From: Brumimicrobium sp.
Lineage (GTDB): Bacteria; Bacteroidota; Bacteroidia; Flavobacteriales_D; Crocinitomicaceae
Length of the DNA: 64,000 nucleotides
Reading direction: 5' to 3'
Assembly (NCBI GenBank): GCA_023957385.1
Contig: JAMLGZ010000001.1
Location: forward strand, 2,156,923-2,220,922
Shown: piece after piece, positions 34,020-42,518 of the stretch
How the letters are laid out: each line of letters starts with the position of its first letter
How positions within the stretch are numbered: position 1 is the first letter of the stretch
The notes under the pieces: generated by a model
What the model was told of the DNA's origin: nothing
Databases searched by the model: none
Seen by the model: the letters and a program-made list of their open reading frames with translations, nothing else
Made by a program: the position numbers and the translations under genes

Positions 34020-35306
34020 TTATTTTTTTAATATTCGAATATCTGAACCTGTTGGATCTTGATGAATTTCTAATTCAAAAAAATCTATAATAGCAAAAAC
34101 ATGATCAAAGATATCTGCCATAATTATTTCATATCCTTCCATGTTTTGCAAATCTGAAAAACAATAAATTTCTAAAGGTAAACCTTTGGTAGTAGGAGGT
34201 AACTGGCGTACTACTCGCGCCATATCTTCGCGTACACCTTGGTTATTTTTGATATAATATTCAATATACCTTCTAAATAAACCAACATTTGTAGGGCGAC
34301 GTGCATTAATCTGGTACTCATCTATTAAACCATATTTCTGATTATGCTCTTCTATAGCCTTTCGCTGATTTTCTATAAATTCAGTAAGTATCTTTACTTT
34401 GGATAAACGATTAATTAATTTATCGTCTGCAAATTTAATAGAATCAATTTTGATATTAATAGAGCGCTTGATACGTCTCCCATTTGATTCCAACATTCCT
34501 CTCCAATTTTTAAAACTATCAGAAATCAGATTATAAGTTGGGATTGTTGTAATGGTTTTGTCCCAGTTTTGCACCTTAACAGTCGTAAGCGTTATTTCTT
34601 TCACTTCTCCATCTGCACCAAACTTCTCAATCTCTATCCAATCACCTACTCGCACCATATCATTGATGGAGATTTGAATACTCCCAACAAATCCAAGCAA
34701 TGTATCTTTAAAGACCAACAATAACACTGCGGTCATTGCTCCCAGGGAGGTAAAGATGAATGTTGGAGATTGGTCTGTTAGTGTGGACAAGAGAATAACA
34801 ATAAAAATAAATGTAATAATCAATTTCCCAGTCTGAATGTAAGCTCCAATAGGTTTGTCTTTAAAATATGGTTTCTCTTTTAATAAGAGTCCGACAGCAT
34901 TCAAAAAACGACGAATACTAATTAAAATAACGATAGCTAAGATGATTTCTGTTACTTTATAGGAGCCCTTTAAAACGGTGGGTAAGGAAAAAAAGACTAT
35001 GGAGAAAAAATAATTTAAAAATAGTAATGGAAATAAATTAGCCAGTATCTTAAAAAATCCTGTTTCAATTAAATAATCATCAAATTTTGTTTTCGATTTT
35101 TTTGAAATTGGCTTAATAACCAATAAGAGGATCTTTCTGGCAATAAACCATAAAAGAAAAAATACTACTGCTAAAGCTACTAGCAAACCTAACACCCATA
35201 ATACTTCATGTTTTTGGAAATCATGATTTCTGATTAATGAACGTATAGAGCTAGATGAACTGATTCCATAAAGACTTTTTATCCAATCTAAAATTATTTC
35301 TCTCAT
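34020..35306 (-). CDS. Mechanosensitive channel of the MscS family (YbdG-like)
   Basis: 428 aa from the ATG at 35306 (MREIILDWIKSLYG); a longer frame to 35345 would overlap the divergent gene and lacks support. About five membrane helices (near 40-65, 80-105, 115-135, 155-175, 185-210), then the MscS pore-lining and beta domain: GFVGSIQISINDMVRVGDWI, KEITLTTVKVQNWDKTITTI, YNLISDSFKNWRGM, which are diagnostic for the YbdG/MscS branch. The C-terminal cytosolic part is longer than in MscS. Family role: pressure relief during osmotic downshift. It is divergent from the CPBP gene. Confidence 0.85.
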   Translation of the reverse strand: MREIILDWIKSLYGISSSSSIRSLIRNHDFQKHEVLWVLGLLVALAVVFFLLWFIARKILLLVIKPISKKSKTKFDDYLIETGFFKILANLFPLLFLNYFFSIVFFSLPTVLKGSYKVTEIILAIVILISIRRFLNAVGLLLKEKPYFKDKPIGAYIQTGKLIITFIFIVILLSTLTDQSPTFIFTSLGAMTAVLLLVFKDTLLGFVGSIQISINDMVRVGDWIEIEKFGADGEVKEITLTTVKVQNWDKTITTIPTYNLISDSFKNWRGMLESNGRRIKRSINIKIDSIKFADDKLINRLSKVKILTEFIENQRKAIEEHNQKYGLIDEYQINARRPTNVGLFRRYIEYYIKNNQGVREDMARVVRQLPPTTKGLPLEIYCFSDLQNMEGYEIIMADIFDHVFAIIDFFELEIHQDPTGSDIRILKK

Positions 35307-35339
35307 AGTTTTTTCTACTTTTATGCAAAAGTATAAAGA

Positions 35340-35897
35340 ATGCATTACAAATCATTATTTTATCTTCTTGGTTGGGTAACTTTAATTGTTTTTCCATTTA
35401 TTGGATGGTATGGCATATACTATTTCAACAAAACTCCATTCTTAGAAATGCTTGACCTAGAATCTTTTTACAGCCCACTCACTCTAATAGGATTGTTGTT
35501 TGGATTCATTTATGCTTTTTTCATTTTATTGGTAACTCAGTTTCCCATCTTCGATGAGATCACTCAAGTTCAGTCCCGTATGATTAAAGAAATAAATCTT
35601 AATATCTTTGATATATTATTTATGTCACTATGTGCCGGGATTGGGGAAGAGATTCTCTTTAGGGCAGCTATTCAAAGTTGGTTAGGTCCTCTTATTACTT
35701 CCTTTATCTTTATTTTAGTTCATGGGTATTTCAGTGTGCGTGAATGGAAAAGGAATCTATCTGGAATTTTAGTTTTTCCTTTTATTCTTATTATCGCTTA
35801 TGGATATATCGAGTTCGGATTATGGTTTGGAGTGGCCGCTCATTTTTCGTATGATTTTTTAATATTTTATGCAACAATACGAGACGCTAAATCTTGA
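35340..35897 (+). CDS. CPBP-family intramembrane glutamic protease homologue
   Basis: 185 aa with about five to six membrane helices. Conserved catalytic residues of the CPBP (Abi/Rce1-like) family are seen: Glu103-Glu104 and Arg108 in GEEILFR, His128 in ILVHGY, and His168 with Asp172 in HFSYD. Members process or protect membrane proteins or prenylated substrates; several act in bacteriocin immunity. No substrate can be read from the context. The start lies 33 bp from the divergent MscS gene start, a very tight promoter region. Confidence 0.8.
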   Translation: MHYKSLFYLLGWVTLIVFPFIGWYGIYYFNKTPFLEMLDLESFYSPLTLIGLLFGFIYAFFILLVTQFPIFDEITQVQSRMIKEINLNIFDILFMSLCAGIGEEILFRAAIQSWLGPLITSFIFILVHGYFSVREWKRNLSGILVFPFILIIAYGYIEFGLWFGVAAHFSYDFLIFYATIRDAKS

Positions 35898-35939
35898 ATT
35901 TAGTATAAAATATTGCAAGGCACGCACGATAATCTATTC

Positions 35940-36467
35940 CTACTTTTTTCCAAATATCTTCTGAAATTTTTCAACCTTTGGTCGTATAACCATTGCACAA
36001 TAGGGTTGATCGGGGTTGTTATCAAAATAAGCTTTATGATTTTCTTCGGCAGGATAGTAAGTAGTCAAAGGTCTTATTTCAGTCACAATAGGTTTGTCAT
36101 AAACCCCTAAATGATTTATACGTTCTTTGTATTTTTCAGTTAACTCCTTTTGCTCTTCGTCATGGTAAAAAACAATAGATTTATATTGCTCTCCTATATC
36201 ATTCCCTTGTTTGTCTATGGATGTTGGATCATGCATATACCAAAATACCTCTAATAGTTTTTCAAAACTAACAATTGTATCGTCATAAGTAATTCGACTA
36301 ACCTCAATGTGTCCTGTTCTACCTGAGCAAACTTCCTTGTAAGATGGATTTTTTATATGCCCACCCGCATATCCCGGATGAATAGCAATAACTCCTTCTA
36401 AGTTACTAAAAATTGCTTCCGTACACCAAAAACATCCCATCCCAAATGTTGCTTCTTTTAATGCCAT
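35940..36467 (-). CDS. msrA: Peptide-methionine (S)-S-oxide reductase
   Basis: 175 aa. It reduces methionine-S-sulfoxide in damaged proteins. Seen: the active-site motif GMGCFWCTEAIF with catalytic Cys12, GYAGGHIKNPSYKEVCSGRTGH, and the VSFEKLLEVFWYMHDPT region. The length is normal for the single-domain cytosolic form with no MsrB fusion. No signal peptide. The TPR membrane-protein gene ends 7 bp upstream on the same strand, so the two may share a transcript. Confidence 0.95.
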   Translation of the reverse strand: MALKEATFGMGCFWCTEAIFSNLEGVIAIHPGYAGGHIKNPSYKEVCSGRTGHIEVSRITYDDTIVSFEKLLEVFWYMHDPTSIDKQGNDIGEQYKSIVFYHDEEQKELTEKYKERINHLGVYDKPIVTEIRPLTTYYPAEENHKAYFDNNPDQPYCAMVIRPKVEKFQKIFGKK

Positions 36468-36474
36468 ACTTATA

Positions 36475-37755
36475 TTACCCTAGATGTTCTTTATTTTTTC
36501 TTCTCCTAACGTAAGTCAAGATAAATAGACAGAATAGACCTGCAAGACCTATCCACATCCACTTATTAAAGATAGATTGATAGGCTCCTACCTTTTTTGC
36601 AGCCTGAGATTCACGCATATTGGCCATCTCTTCTGTTTCCTGAAGGGACTGTTCATAACTTTCACTCAATAACTCAATGGTTTTATTGGATTGATAAATG
36701 TTCATCTCATTTAATACTAATACTATCTTCTCAAATACTTGAATCAAATTCTTGTCCTGCTTGAGTTGTATATATATTTCTTTCATTTGATTCAATGCAT
36801 CATATTGGATATGGCTATTATTTATACTTTCAGCAACAGTTACAGCCCTTTTATAATTTGCCAAGGCTGAATCTAATTTCTCTAATCCAAAATAATAATC
36901 ACCTAAATTATAGTACCCTTCAGAAATGAAAAAACGATCCTTATTCTTAATACGATATGCCAAGGCCAATCTAAAATAGGACTCTGCTCGCTCATATTCT
37001 TCGGCCACATATTCTGTAATTCCTAGATTTGTATAACCATTTGACACATTTAGGAGGTTTCCGCTAGACAAGCCATTTTCCATACTCAACATGAAATAAT
37101 CTTTTGCTTTATCAAAATCTTCTAAATCCATATAGAGCTGACCAAGAATTCCGTCAACAAGAGAAAGTTTTTCAGGATCCTTATGCTCCTCATAATACAT
37201 ATTATATTCTATTAATAATTTCTCAGCTTCTTCATATTTCTTTTGTTCAATATAGATACGCGCAATATTTGGGTATGGAAGAAGAATATATTTCTTAATT
37301 TTTATTTTCTGGGCAAGGCTCAAACTCCGATTATAAAAAGCCTCTGCTACAGATAATTTACCTTGTAAAAATTGGAGATTTCCCATTTCATTATAAGCTT
37401 CAGCCAACAAGGTGTCATTTCCTATCTCTTTATTATAATTTATTACTTTCTCTAATTTCCTCTCCGACTCTTTATATAAATTATTATCTCTTAAGTAACG
37501 AGACATCCCTCTGTTTGACATAGAAATTATATCAGGTCTATGCAACTCTAACCCTATTGACTGTAAATCTTTAACATAATATAAGAGGCTGTCTTTATTT
37601 TCATTATTAAAATCTGTAAAAAAGTAATAAAATAAAGAGACTTTCTCATTGATGGAAGCTTTCTGATATCGATTCAGATATTCATCCAAAGTTGTTTGAG
37701 AGAAAGTTCCTGTTACAATAAAAAAAGAAAGTAATATGAGTAGGGATTTCGTCAT
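36475..37755 (-). CDS. Tetratricopeptide-repeat protein with signal peptide and C-terminal membrane helix
   Basis: 426 aa. Signal peptide MTKSLLILLSFFIVTGTFSQ, then about eight TPR units over residues 35-350 (for example YNEMGNLQFLQGKLSVAEAFY and GYYNLGDYYFGLEKLDSALANYKRA), a charged linker (365-395), a membrane helix near 400-418 (WMWIGLAGLFCLFILTYV) and a short basic tail. The arrangement is that of the periplasmic TPR sensor half of Bacteroidota hybrid kinases or LuxR-type regulators, but the cytosolic output domain is missing and only ~10 residues follow the helix. The frame shows no sign of a recent truncation. Function unknown; probably a periplasmic scaffold. Confidence 0.75.
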   Translation of the reverse strand: MTKSLLILLSFFIVTGTFSQTTLDEYLNRYQKASINEKVSLFYYFFTDFNNENKDSLLYYVKDLQSIGLELHRPDIISMSNRGMSRYLRDNNLYKESERKLEKVINYNKEIGNDTLLAEAYNEMGNLQFLQGKLSVAEAFYNRSLSLAQKIKIKKYILLPYPNIARIYIEQKKYEEAEKLLIEYNMYYEEHKDPEKLSLVDGILGQLYMDLEDFDKAKDYFMLSMENGLSSGNLLNVSNGYTNLGITEYVAEEYERAESYFRLALAYRIKNKDRFFISEGYYNLGDYYFGLEKLDSALANYKRAVTVAESINNSHIQYDALNQMKEIYIQLKQDKNLIQVFEKIVLVLNEMNIYQSNKTIELLSESYEQSLQETEEMANMRESQAAKKVGAYQSIFNKWMWIGLAGLFCLFILTYVRRRKNKEHLG

Positions 37756-37970
37756 GTTTTTTTCTTAAAAGTATTATTATTTTCCCTAAATATATACAGA
37801 TGTAATTATTTTTTTCAAGGAATTATATGTGAATAAAAATGTTTTTTTTATAATATACTTAATGTCAACCCGTTGTGCATTTGCAAAAAAATAAATAAGA
37901 TTACTAATTTCAACTGTATATGGATTGCATTTAATTTGTAAAGTTGAAAGCAATAAGAATTATTTAAAAA
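37756..37970. other. Non-coding AT-rich stretch upstream of the RNA candidate
   Basis: No open frame of note. It contains T/A runs and the upstream region of the TPR gene (minus). On the plus strand TTTC (37908-37911), 19 nt, TTAATTTG (37931-37938) is a near match to the Bacteroidota promoter, placed to start a transcript just before 37971. Nothing else seen. Confidence 0.4.
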
Positions 37971-38076
37971 GATAGCCTCTAAGCCATCAAGGTTTTCGGG
38001 GTAACAATTGTAATGGGAGGCTATCGGTCGGCAAAGCCAGCCGCCTTAACCTGAATTTCTCTAAATAGGGTTGACC
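37971..38076 (+). ncRNA. Candidate structured non-coding RNA or leader
   Basis: A G+C-richer island in an AT-rich gap, with no open frame. Elements: a 9-bp stem GATAGCCTC/GAGGCTATC (37971-37979, 38017-38025) extended by CCAT/ATGG (37984-37987, 38013-38016); a second hairpin, GGT-C-GGC AAA GCC-A-GCC (38026-38042); and AACCT...AGGGTT (about 38048-38072) possibly closed by GGTC/GACC. It could be a free small RNA (a 6S-type RNA of Flavobacteria is one possibility I cannot test) or a leader/riboswitch of the P5C dehydrogenase gene, though a promoter of that gene lies downstream of it. No strong terminator follows. The strand is assigned from the near-consensus promoter. Confidence 0.4.
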
Positions 38077-38113
38077 ATTTTATATAACTTCCCTGATTCA
38101 TATTCATTGCTGA

Positions 38114-38158
38114 TTTTCAACTTTCATACCGATAGCTATCAGTATTCAACTTTCAACT
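38114..38158 (+). repeat. Interspersed repeat, copy 1 (palindromic core GATAGCTATC)
   Basis: A ~45-bp element: CTTTCATACCGATAGCTATC followed by AGTATTCAACTTTCAACT. The same sequence occurs inverted at 39861-39904 with few changes. The two copies bracket the P5C dehydrogenase gene. Confidence 0.75.
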
Positions 38159-38166
38159 CAATATAA

Positions 38167-38198
38167 TTTGATATATAGAGAATGAATGTTTATTTTTG
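38167..38198 (+). promoter_or_regulatory. Promoter of the P5C dehydrogenase gene
   Basis: TTTG (38167-38170), 20-nt spacer, TATTTTTG (38191-38198): a full match to the -33/-7 consensus. The -7 element lies 24 bp before the ATG at 38223, which supports that start over the upstream in-frame ATG at 38196. Confidence 0.72.
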
Positions 38199-38222
38199 CA
38201 TGCAACAAAAAAGAACGTAATT

Positions 38223-39851
38223 ATGACATTCGCACATTTTAAAGTCCCAAAAGCAGCTAACGAGCCTGTTAAAACATATTTACCTAATTCTGCTGAAATC
38301 AAATCTCTTTTGAGTAAATACAAAGAGATGCTTTCTCAAAAACCGATTGATGTACCTTTACACATCGGTGGGAAAGAAATCATAACAAAAAATAAAAAAG
38401 ATATTTGTCCTCCGCACAATCACCAAAAAGTGATTGGTCACGCTAGTATTGGAGAAAAGAAACACGTTGAAGAAGCTATCCAATCCGCATTAAAAGCAAA
38501 GGAAAAATGGGCTAACCTTCCTTGGGAAGAAAGAGCAAGTATTTTCCTAAAAGCTGCCGATTTGATGGCAGGCCCATACAGAGATAAGATTAATGCAGCA
38601 ACAATGTTATGCCAATCTAAAACAGTTTTTCAGGCTGAGATAGACTCTGCATGTGAATTAATCGACTTCTTTCGATTCAATGTGCAATACATGTCTGAAA
38701 TCTATGCAGAGCAACCTGAATCTTCTCCAGGAATATGGAACCGCATGGAATGGAGACCTTTAGAAGGGTTTGTAGTAGCAATTACTCCGTTTAACTTTAC
38801 TGCTATTTCTGGTAACCTTCCTTCTACTCCAGCCATGCTCGGAAATGTTGTGATATGGAAACCGGCTGAGACTCAAGTATATTCTGCAAACGTAATCATG
38901 GAAATTCTAAAAGAGGCTGGACTTCCAGATGGTGTTATCAATATGATAAACGTACGTGGGAGTATCTTAGGTGATTTAGTATTCTCTCACAAAGAATTTG
39001 CAGGACTCCACTTTACAGGATCTACTGAAGTATTCCGTAATTTATGGAAAACAATTGGAGGAAACTTAGATAAATACAGATCTTACCCACGAATAGTGGG
39101 TGAAACGGGAGGAAAAGACTTTATTATGGTGCATGCTTCTGCTAATCCATTAGAAGTAGCAACTGCTATTGCAAGAGGTGCGTTTGAATTCCAAGGGCAA
39201 AAATGTTCAGCTGCATCTAGAGCCTATATTCCTTCTAACCTATGGAAAGATGTTAAAAAAATGCTTTTAGATCAGGTGAATTCCTTTAAAATAGGAACCC
39301 CTGATGATGTTTCCAACTTTATTACAGCTGTTATCAACGAAACAGCATTTGACAAAATCACAACATACATTGATTATGCTAAAAAGCATAAAGATGCTGA
39401 AATTATTACAGGTGGAAAATACGATAAATCGGACGGTTATTTCATTGAACCAACTATTATTGTTACAAAAGATCCTCAATTTAAAACAATGGTAGAGGAG
39501 ATTTTTGGCCCCGTAATGACTATCTATATATATGACGAAAAGAAATATGAAGAAACGCTTGATTTAGTAGATCAAACCTCTGAATATGCATTGACTGGTT
39601 CTATCTTAGCTAAAGATAGATATGCCATCAATTTGGCTGTCAGAAAATTAGAGAATGCTGCAGGTAACTTCTACATCAACGATAAACCGACAGGAGCTGT
39701 GGTTAGTCAACAGCCATTTGGTGGAGCCAGAGGTTCAGGTACTAACGATAAAGCGGGTGCAAAACTTAATTTATTGCGTTGGGTTTCTGCTCGTTCTATT
39801 AAAGAAACATTTAATCCCCCTAAAGATTACAGATATCCATATATGGGGTAA
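38223..39851 (+). CDS. pruA: L-glutamate gamma-semialdehyde (1-pyrroline-5-carboxylate) dehydrogenase
   Basis: 542 aa from the ATG at 38223; an ATG at 38196 overlaps the promoter -7 box. It oxidises glutamate semialdehyde to glutamate with NAD, the second step of proline catabolism. Seen: Rossmann-type NAD site with VVIWKPAETQVYSANVI and GLHFTGSTEVF, catalytic Glu294 in IVGETGGKDF and Cys328 in FEFQGQKCSAASR; C-terminal QQPFGGARGSGTNDKAG. It is the free-standing long type of Bacteroidota and Eukarya, not part of PutA. A proline dehydrogenase-like start lies at the right edge of the window (63924), so the two steps seem encoded apart. Flanked by the inverted repeat. Confidence 0.93.
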   Translation: MTFAHFKVPKAANEPVKTYLPNSAEIKSLLSKYKEMLSQKPIDVPLHIGGKEIITKNKKDICPPHNHQKVIGHASIGEKKHVEEAIQSALKAKEKWANLPWEERASIFLKAADLMAGPYRDKINAATMLCQSKTVFQAEIDSACELIDFFRFNVQYMSEIYAEQPESSPGIWNRMEWRPLEGFVVAITPFNFTAISGNLPSTPAMLGNVVIWKPAETQVYSANVIMEILKEAGLPDGVINMINVRGSILGDLVFSHKEFAGLHFTGSTEVFRNLWKTIGGNLDKYRSYPRIVGETGGKDFIMVHASANPLEVATAIARGAFEFQGQKCSAASRAYIPSNLWKDVKKMLLDQVNSFKIGTPDDVSNFITAVINETAFDKITTYIDYAKKHKDAEIITGGKYDKSDGYFIEPTIIVTKDPQFKTMVEEIFGPVMTIYIYDEKKYEETLDLVDQTSEYALTGSILAKDRYAINLAVRKLENAAGNFYINDKPTGAVVSQQPFGGARGSGTNDKAGAKLNLLRWVSARSIKETFNPPKDYRYPYMG

Positions 39852-39860
39852 TTGGAATGC

Positions 39861-39904
39861 TATTGAAAGTTTCATTCTGATAGCTATCGGTATGAAAGTG
39901 AAAA
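39861..39904 (-). repeat. Interspersed repeat, copy 2 (inverted relative to copy 1)
   Basis: The reverse complement reads CTTTCATACCGATAGCTATC then AGAATGAAACTTTCAATA and matches 38114-38158 with one indel and few substitutions. It lies between pruA and kbl, immediately upstream of the kbl -7 box TAAATTTG (39917-39924). Confidence 0.75.
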
Positions 39905-39944
39905 TTAATAAAAGACTAAATTTGTTTGACAAAAAATTAAGACG

Positions 39945-41135
39945 ATGTACGGAAAAATGAAAGATTTTTTAACTCAAGAGTTAAACCAGATAAAAGCAGA
40001 TGGAATCTACAAAGAAGAACGTGTCATTACAACACCACAAGGAGCTGAAGTAACCGTTAGTACAGGAGATGATGTTGTAATTATGTGTGCTAACAATTAT
40101 TTGGGATTATCCTCTCATCCTGAAGTAGTTAAAGCTGCTAAAGAAGCTTTAGACACACATGGTTTTGGAATGTCTTCCGTTCGTTTTATATGTGGAACTC
40201 AAGATATTCACAAGGAATTAGAAAAGAAGATTGCTAATTTCTACGGGAAAGAAGACACCATTCTCTATGCCGCAGCATTTGATGCAAACGGAGGTGTTTT
40301 TGAACCTCTATTTGGAGAGCAAGATGCAATTATTTCTGACGAATTAAACCATGCCTCTATCATTGACGGTATTCGTTTGAGCAAAGCCGTTCGTTATCGC
40401 TATAAGCACAGTGACATGGCTGATTTAGAAGAGCAATTGAAAAAAGCAAAAGATCAGCGTTTTAGAATCATTGTTACCGATGGAGTTTTTTCTATGGATG
40501 GTGATTTTGCAAAGATGGATCAAATTTGTGATTTAGCTGAAAAATATGATGCACTCGTTATGAGTGATGAATGTCACTCTGCTGGATTTATTGGTAAAAC
40601 AGGTCGTGGAGTTCCAGAACATTATAACGTTATGGACAGAGTAGATATCATTACTGGGACACTAGGGAAAGCTTTAGGTGGAGCTATGGGAGGTTATATT
40701 ACTTCCAAAAAAGAAATTATTGCAATGTTACGTCAGCGTTCTCGTCCTTATTTATTTTCAAATTCTCTTGCACCATCTATCGTAGGTGCAGCCATTAAAG
40801 TATTCGATTTGTTAAGTAGTAGCACCGAATTAAGAGATAAATTAGAAGAGAATACTAACTATTTCAAGAAAGCAATTATTGATGCTGGATTTGATATTGT
40901 AAAAGGAGAATCTGCTATTGTTCCTATTATGTTATATGATGCAGCACTTTCTCAGAAATTTGCCAACAGACTATTAGAGGAAGGTATATATGCTACTGGT
41001 TTCTTCTATCCTGTTGTTGCTAAAGGAAAAGCTAGAATCAGAACGCAATTATCAGCAGCTCATACAAAAGCTCATTTAGATAAAGCAATTGCTGCATTTA
41101 TCAAAGTGGGAAAAGAATTAGATGTTATCAAATAG
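39945..41135 (+). CDS. kbl: Glycine C-acetyltransferase (2-amino-3-ketobutyrate CoA ligase)
   Basis: 396 aa. A PLP enzyme of the alpha-oxoamine synthase family, cleaving 2-amino-3-ketobutyrate with CoA to glycine and acetyl-CoA in threonine degradation. Seen: PLP-binding DECHSAGFIGKTGRG and Lys242 in TGTLGKALGGAMGGY, DELNHASIIDGIRLS, and QDIHKELEKKIANFYGK. Close to E. coli Kbl in length (398) and motifs; serine palmitoyltransferase of the same family is less likely. A promoter element TAAATTTG is at 39917-39924. No threonine dehydrogenase gene is adjacent. Confidence 0.92.
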   Translation: MYGKMKDFLTQELNQIKADGIYKEERVITTPQGAEVTVSTGDDVVIMCANNYLGLSSHPEVVKAAKEALDTHGFGMSSVRFICGTQDIHKELEKKIANFYGKEDTILYAAAFDANGGVFEPLFGEQDAIISDELNHASIIDGIRLSKAVRYRYKHSDMADLEEQLKKAKDQRFRIIVTDGVFSMDGDFAKMDQICDLAEKYDALVMSDECHSAGFIGKTGRGVPEHYNVMDRVDIITGTLGKALGGAMGGYITSKKEIIAMLRQRSRPYLFSNSLAPSIVGAAIKVFDLLSSSTELRDKLEENTNYFKKAIIDAGFDIVKGESAIVPIMLYDAALSQKFANRLLEEGIYATGFFYPVVAKGKARIRTQLSAAHTKAHLDKAIAAFIKVGKELDVIK

Positions 41136-41159
41136 GCTCTTCACCTATCCTTTCTTTTC

Positions 41160-42518
41160 ATGAAAAGGAGAACCATAAATATGGTGATTTTAATCGGAGT
41201 ACTCTCGATTATCAGTATTTTATTGGTTCAAGTATTATGGATAAACCGTACGATACGCGCTCAAAAGGATGCTATTATAATACAAGAAAGGCAGGATAGC
41301 TTAAATACACGTCAATTTGAAGAATCTGTACGAGTAGCACTACGCAATGTAGTGGAACAAATTAGTACAGCAAACAATATCGAAAACATCGATTTATATG
41401 GCTCAGTAAAACAAAAGAGTTCAAATTATTTCTTGGTGGACATCAATGAAAATCTCCATCCTTATTATTTGGAACAATTGTTAAAACGTACCTTCTACCA
41501 ACACAATATCTATCAAAATTTTCAATATGGTATTTATGATTGTTACAATGACAGTATCATTTATGGAAATCTGATTCAGTTTACGAGAGATTCTCTTTTT
41601 GCACCAACTGATAAAGGGATGGGCATTCCTTCTAGTAAAATGGAATGGAAAAAAGATGGACATTATTTTACAGTATATTTCCCTAATATTGAATCAAATC
41701 CCCTAGATGATAAATTGATCGCTCTTAGACATCCATGGATATACGTTGGAATTGTAGCTATTCTTTTGCTGATATTTTTTACTATTTCCATTTTTGTAAT
41801 TATCCGGCAAAAACGAATTTCAGAAATCAAGACTGATTTTGTAAACAACATGACACATGAGTTAAAAACTCCAATATCAACTATAGGTCTATCCAGTGAA
41901 ATGTTATTACATGCCGATTTTGCTCACGACGCTGAACGTGTAAAAAAATACGCTGAGGTCATTTACAAAGAAAATAAGCGCTTGGAAAAGCAAGTAGAAC
42001 GTGTACTAAATATGGCTCGGCTTGACCGAAATGATTTGGAATTAAAATTTGAGGATATATCATTACATGGGATTTTACAAGAGATTGCTGAAAATATAAA
42101 ATTTAATCAAAATCAAAATGATAGTCAAATTGGTCTCTCTTTACAAGCAGAAAATGATATGGTTTATGCCGATCCTATCCATTTGGCTAATATTTTTCTT
42201 AATTTAGTAGATAATGCACAAAAATATTGTGAGAAGACTCCTGTAATAAAAATCAGTTCTAAAAATGTTCAAAAAGGTATAGAAATAACCGTTCAAGACA
42301 ATGGAATAGGCATCTCAGAAGAACAAATTAGTCAAATATTTGATCAATTCTATAGAGTACCTACCGGAAACAAACATGATGTAAAAGGTTTTGGATTAGG
42401 GCTTTACTATGTGAAATTAATCGTAGAAAAACATAACGGCAAAATTAACGTTAATAGCAAAATTGGAGAGGGAAGCATATTTACCATTTGGCTCCCAATA
42501 ATATATAATAAGATATGA
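41160..42518 (+). CDS. Sensor histidine kinase (RprX-like)
   Basis: 452 aa. Membrane helix 1 at about 7-27, a periplasmic sensor region of ~165 residues (28-192), helix 2 at about 193-216, then HisKA with the H box MTHELKTPIST (His233), N box NIFLNLVDNAQKY, G1 VQDNGIGISEE and G2 FGLGLYYVKLIVEKHNGKI. It autophosphorylates and passes phosphate to the response regulator encoded next, whose ATG overlaps the stop by 4 nt. The layout matches the RprX/RprY pair of Bacteroides. The signal is not evident. It starts 24 bp after kbl and could be co-transcribed with it. Confidence 0.88.
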   Translation: MKRRTINMVILIGVLSIISILLVQVLWINRTIRAQKDAIIIQERQDSLNTRQFEESVRVALRNVVEQISTANNIENIDLYGSVKQKSSNYFLVDINENLHPYYLEQLLKRTFYQHNIYQNFQYGIYDCYNDSIIYGNLIQFTRDSLFAPTDKGMGIPSSKMEWKKDGHYFTVYFPNIESNPLDDKLIALRHPWIYVGIVAILLLIFFTISIFVIIRQKRISEIKTDFVNNMTHELKTPISTIGLSSEMLLHADFAHDAERVKKYAEVIYKENKRLEKQVERVLNMARLDRNDLELKFEDISLHGILQEIAENIKFNQNQNDSQIGLSLQAENDMVYADPIHLANIFLNLVDNAQKYCEKTPVIKISSKNVQKGIEITVQDNGIGISEEQISQIFDQFYRVPTGNKHDVKGFGLGLYYVKLIVEKHNGKINVNSKIGEGSIFTIWLPIIYNKI

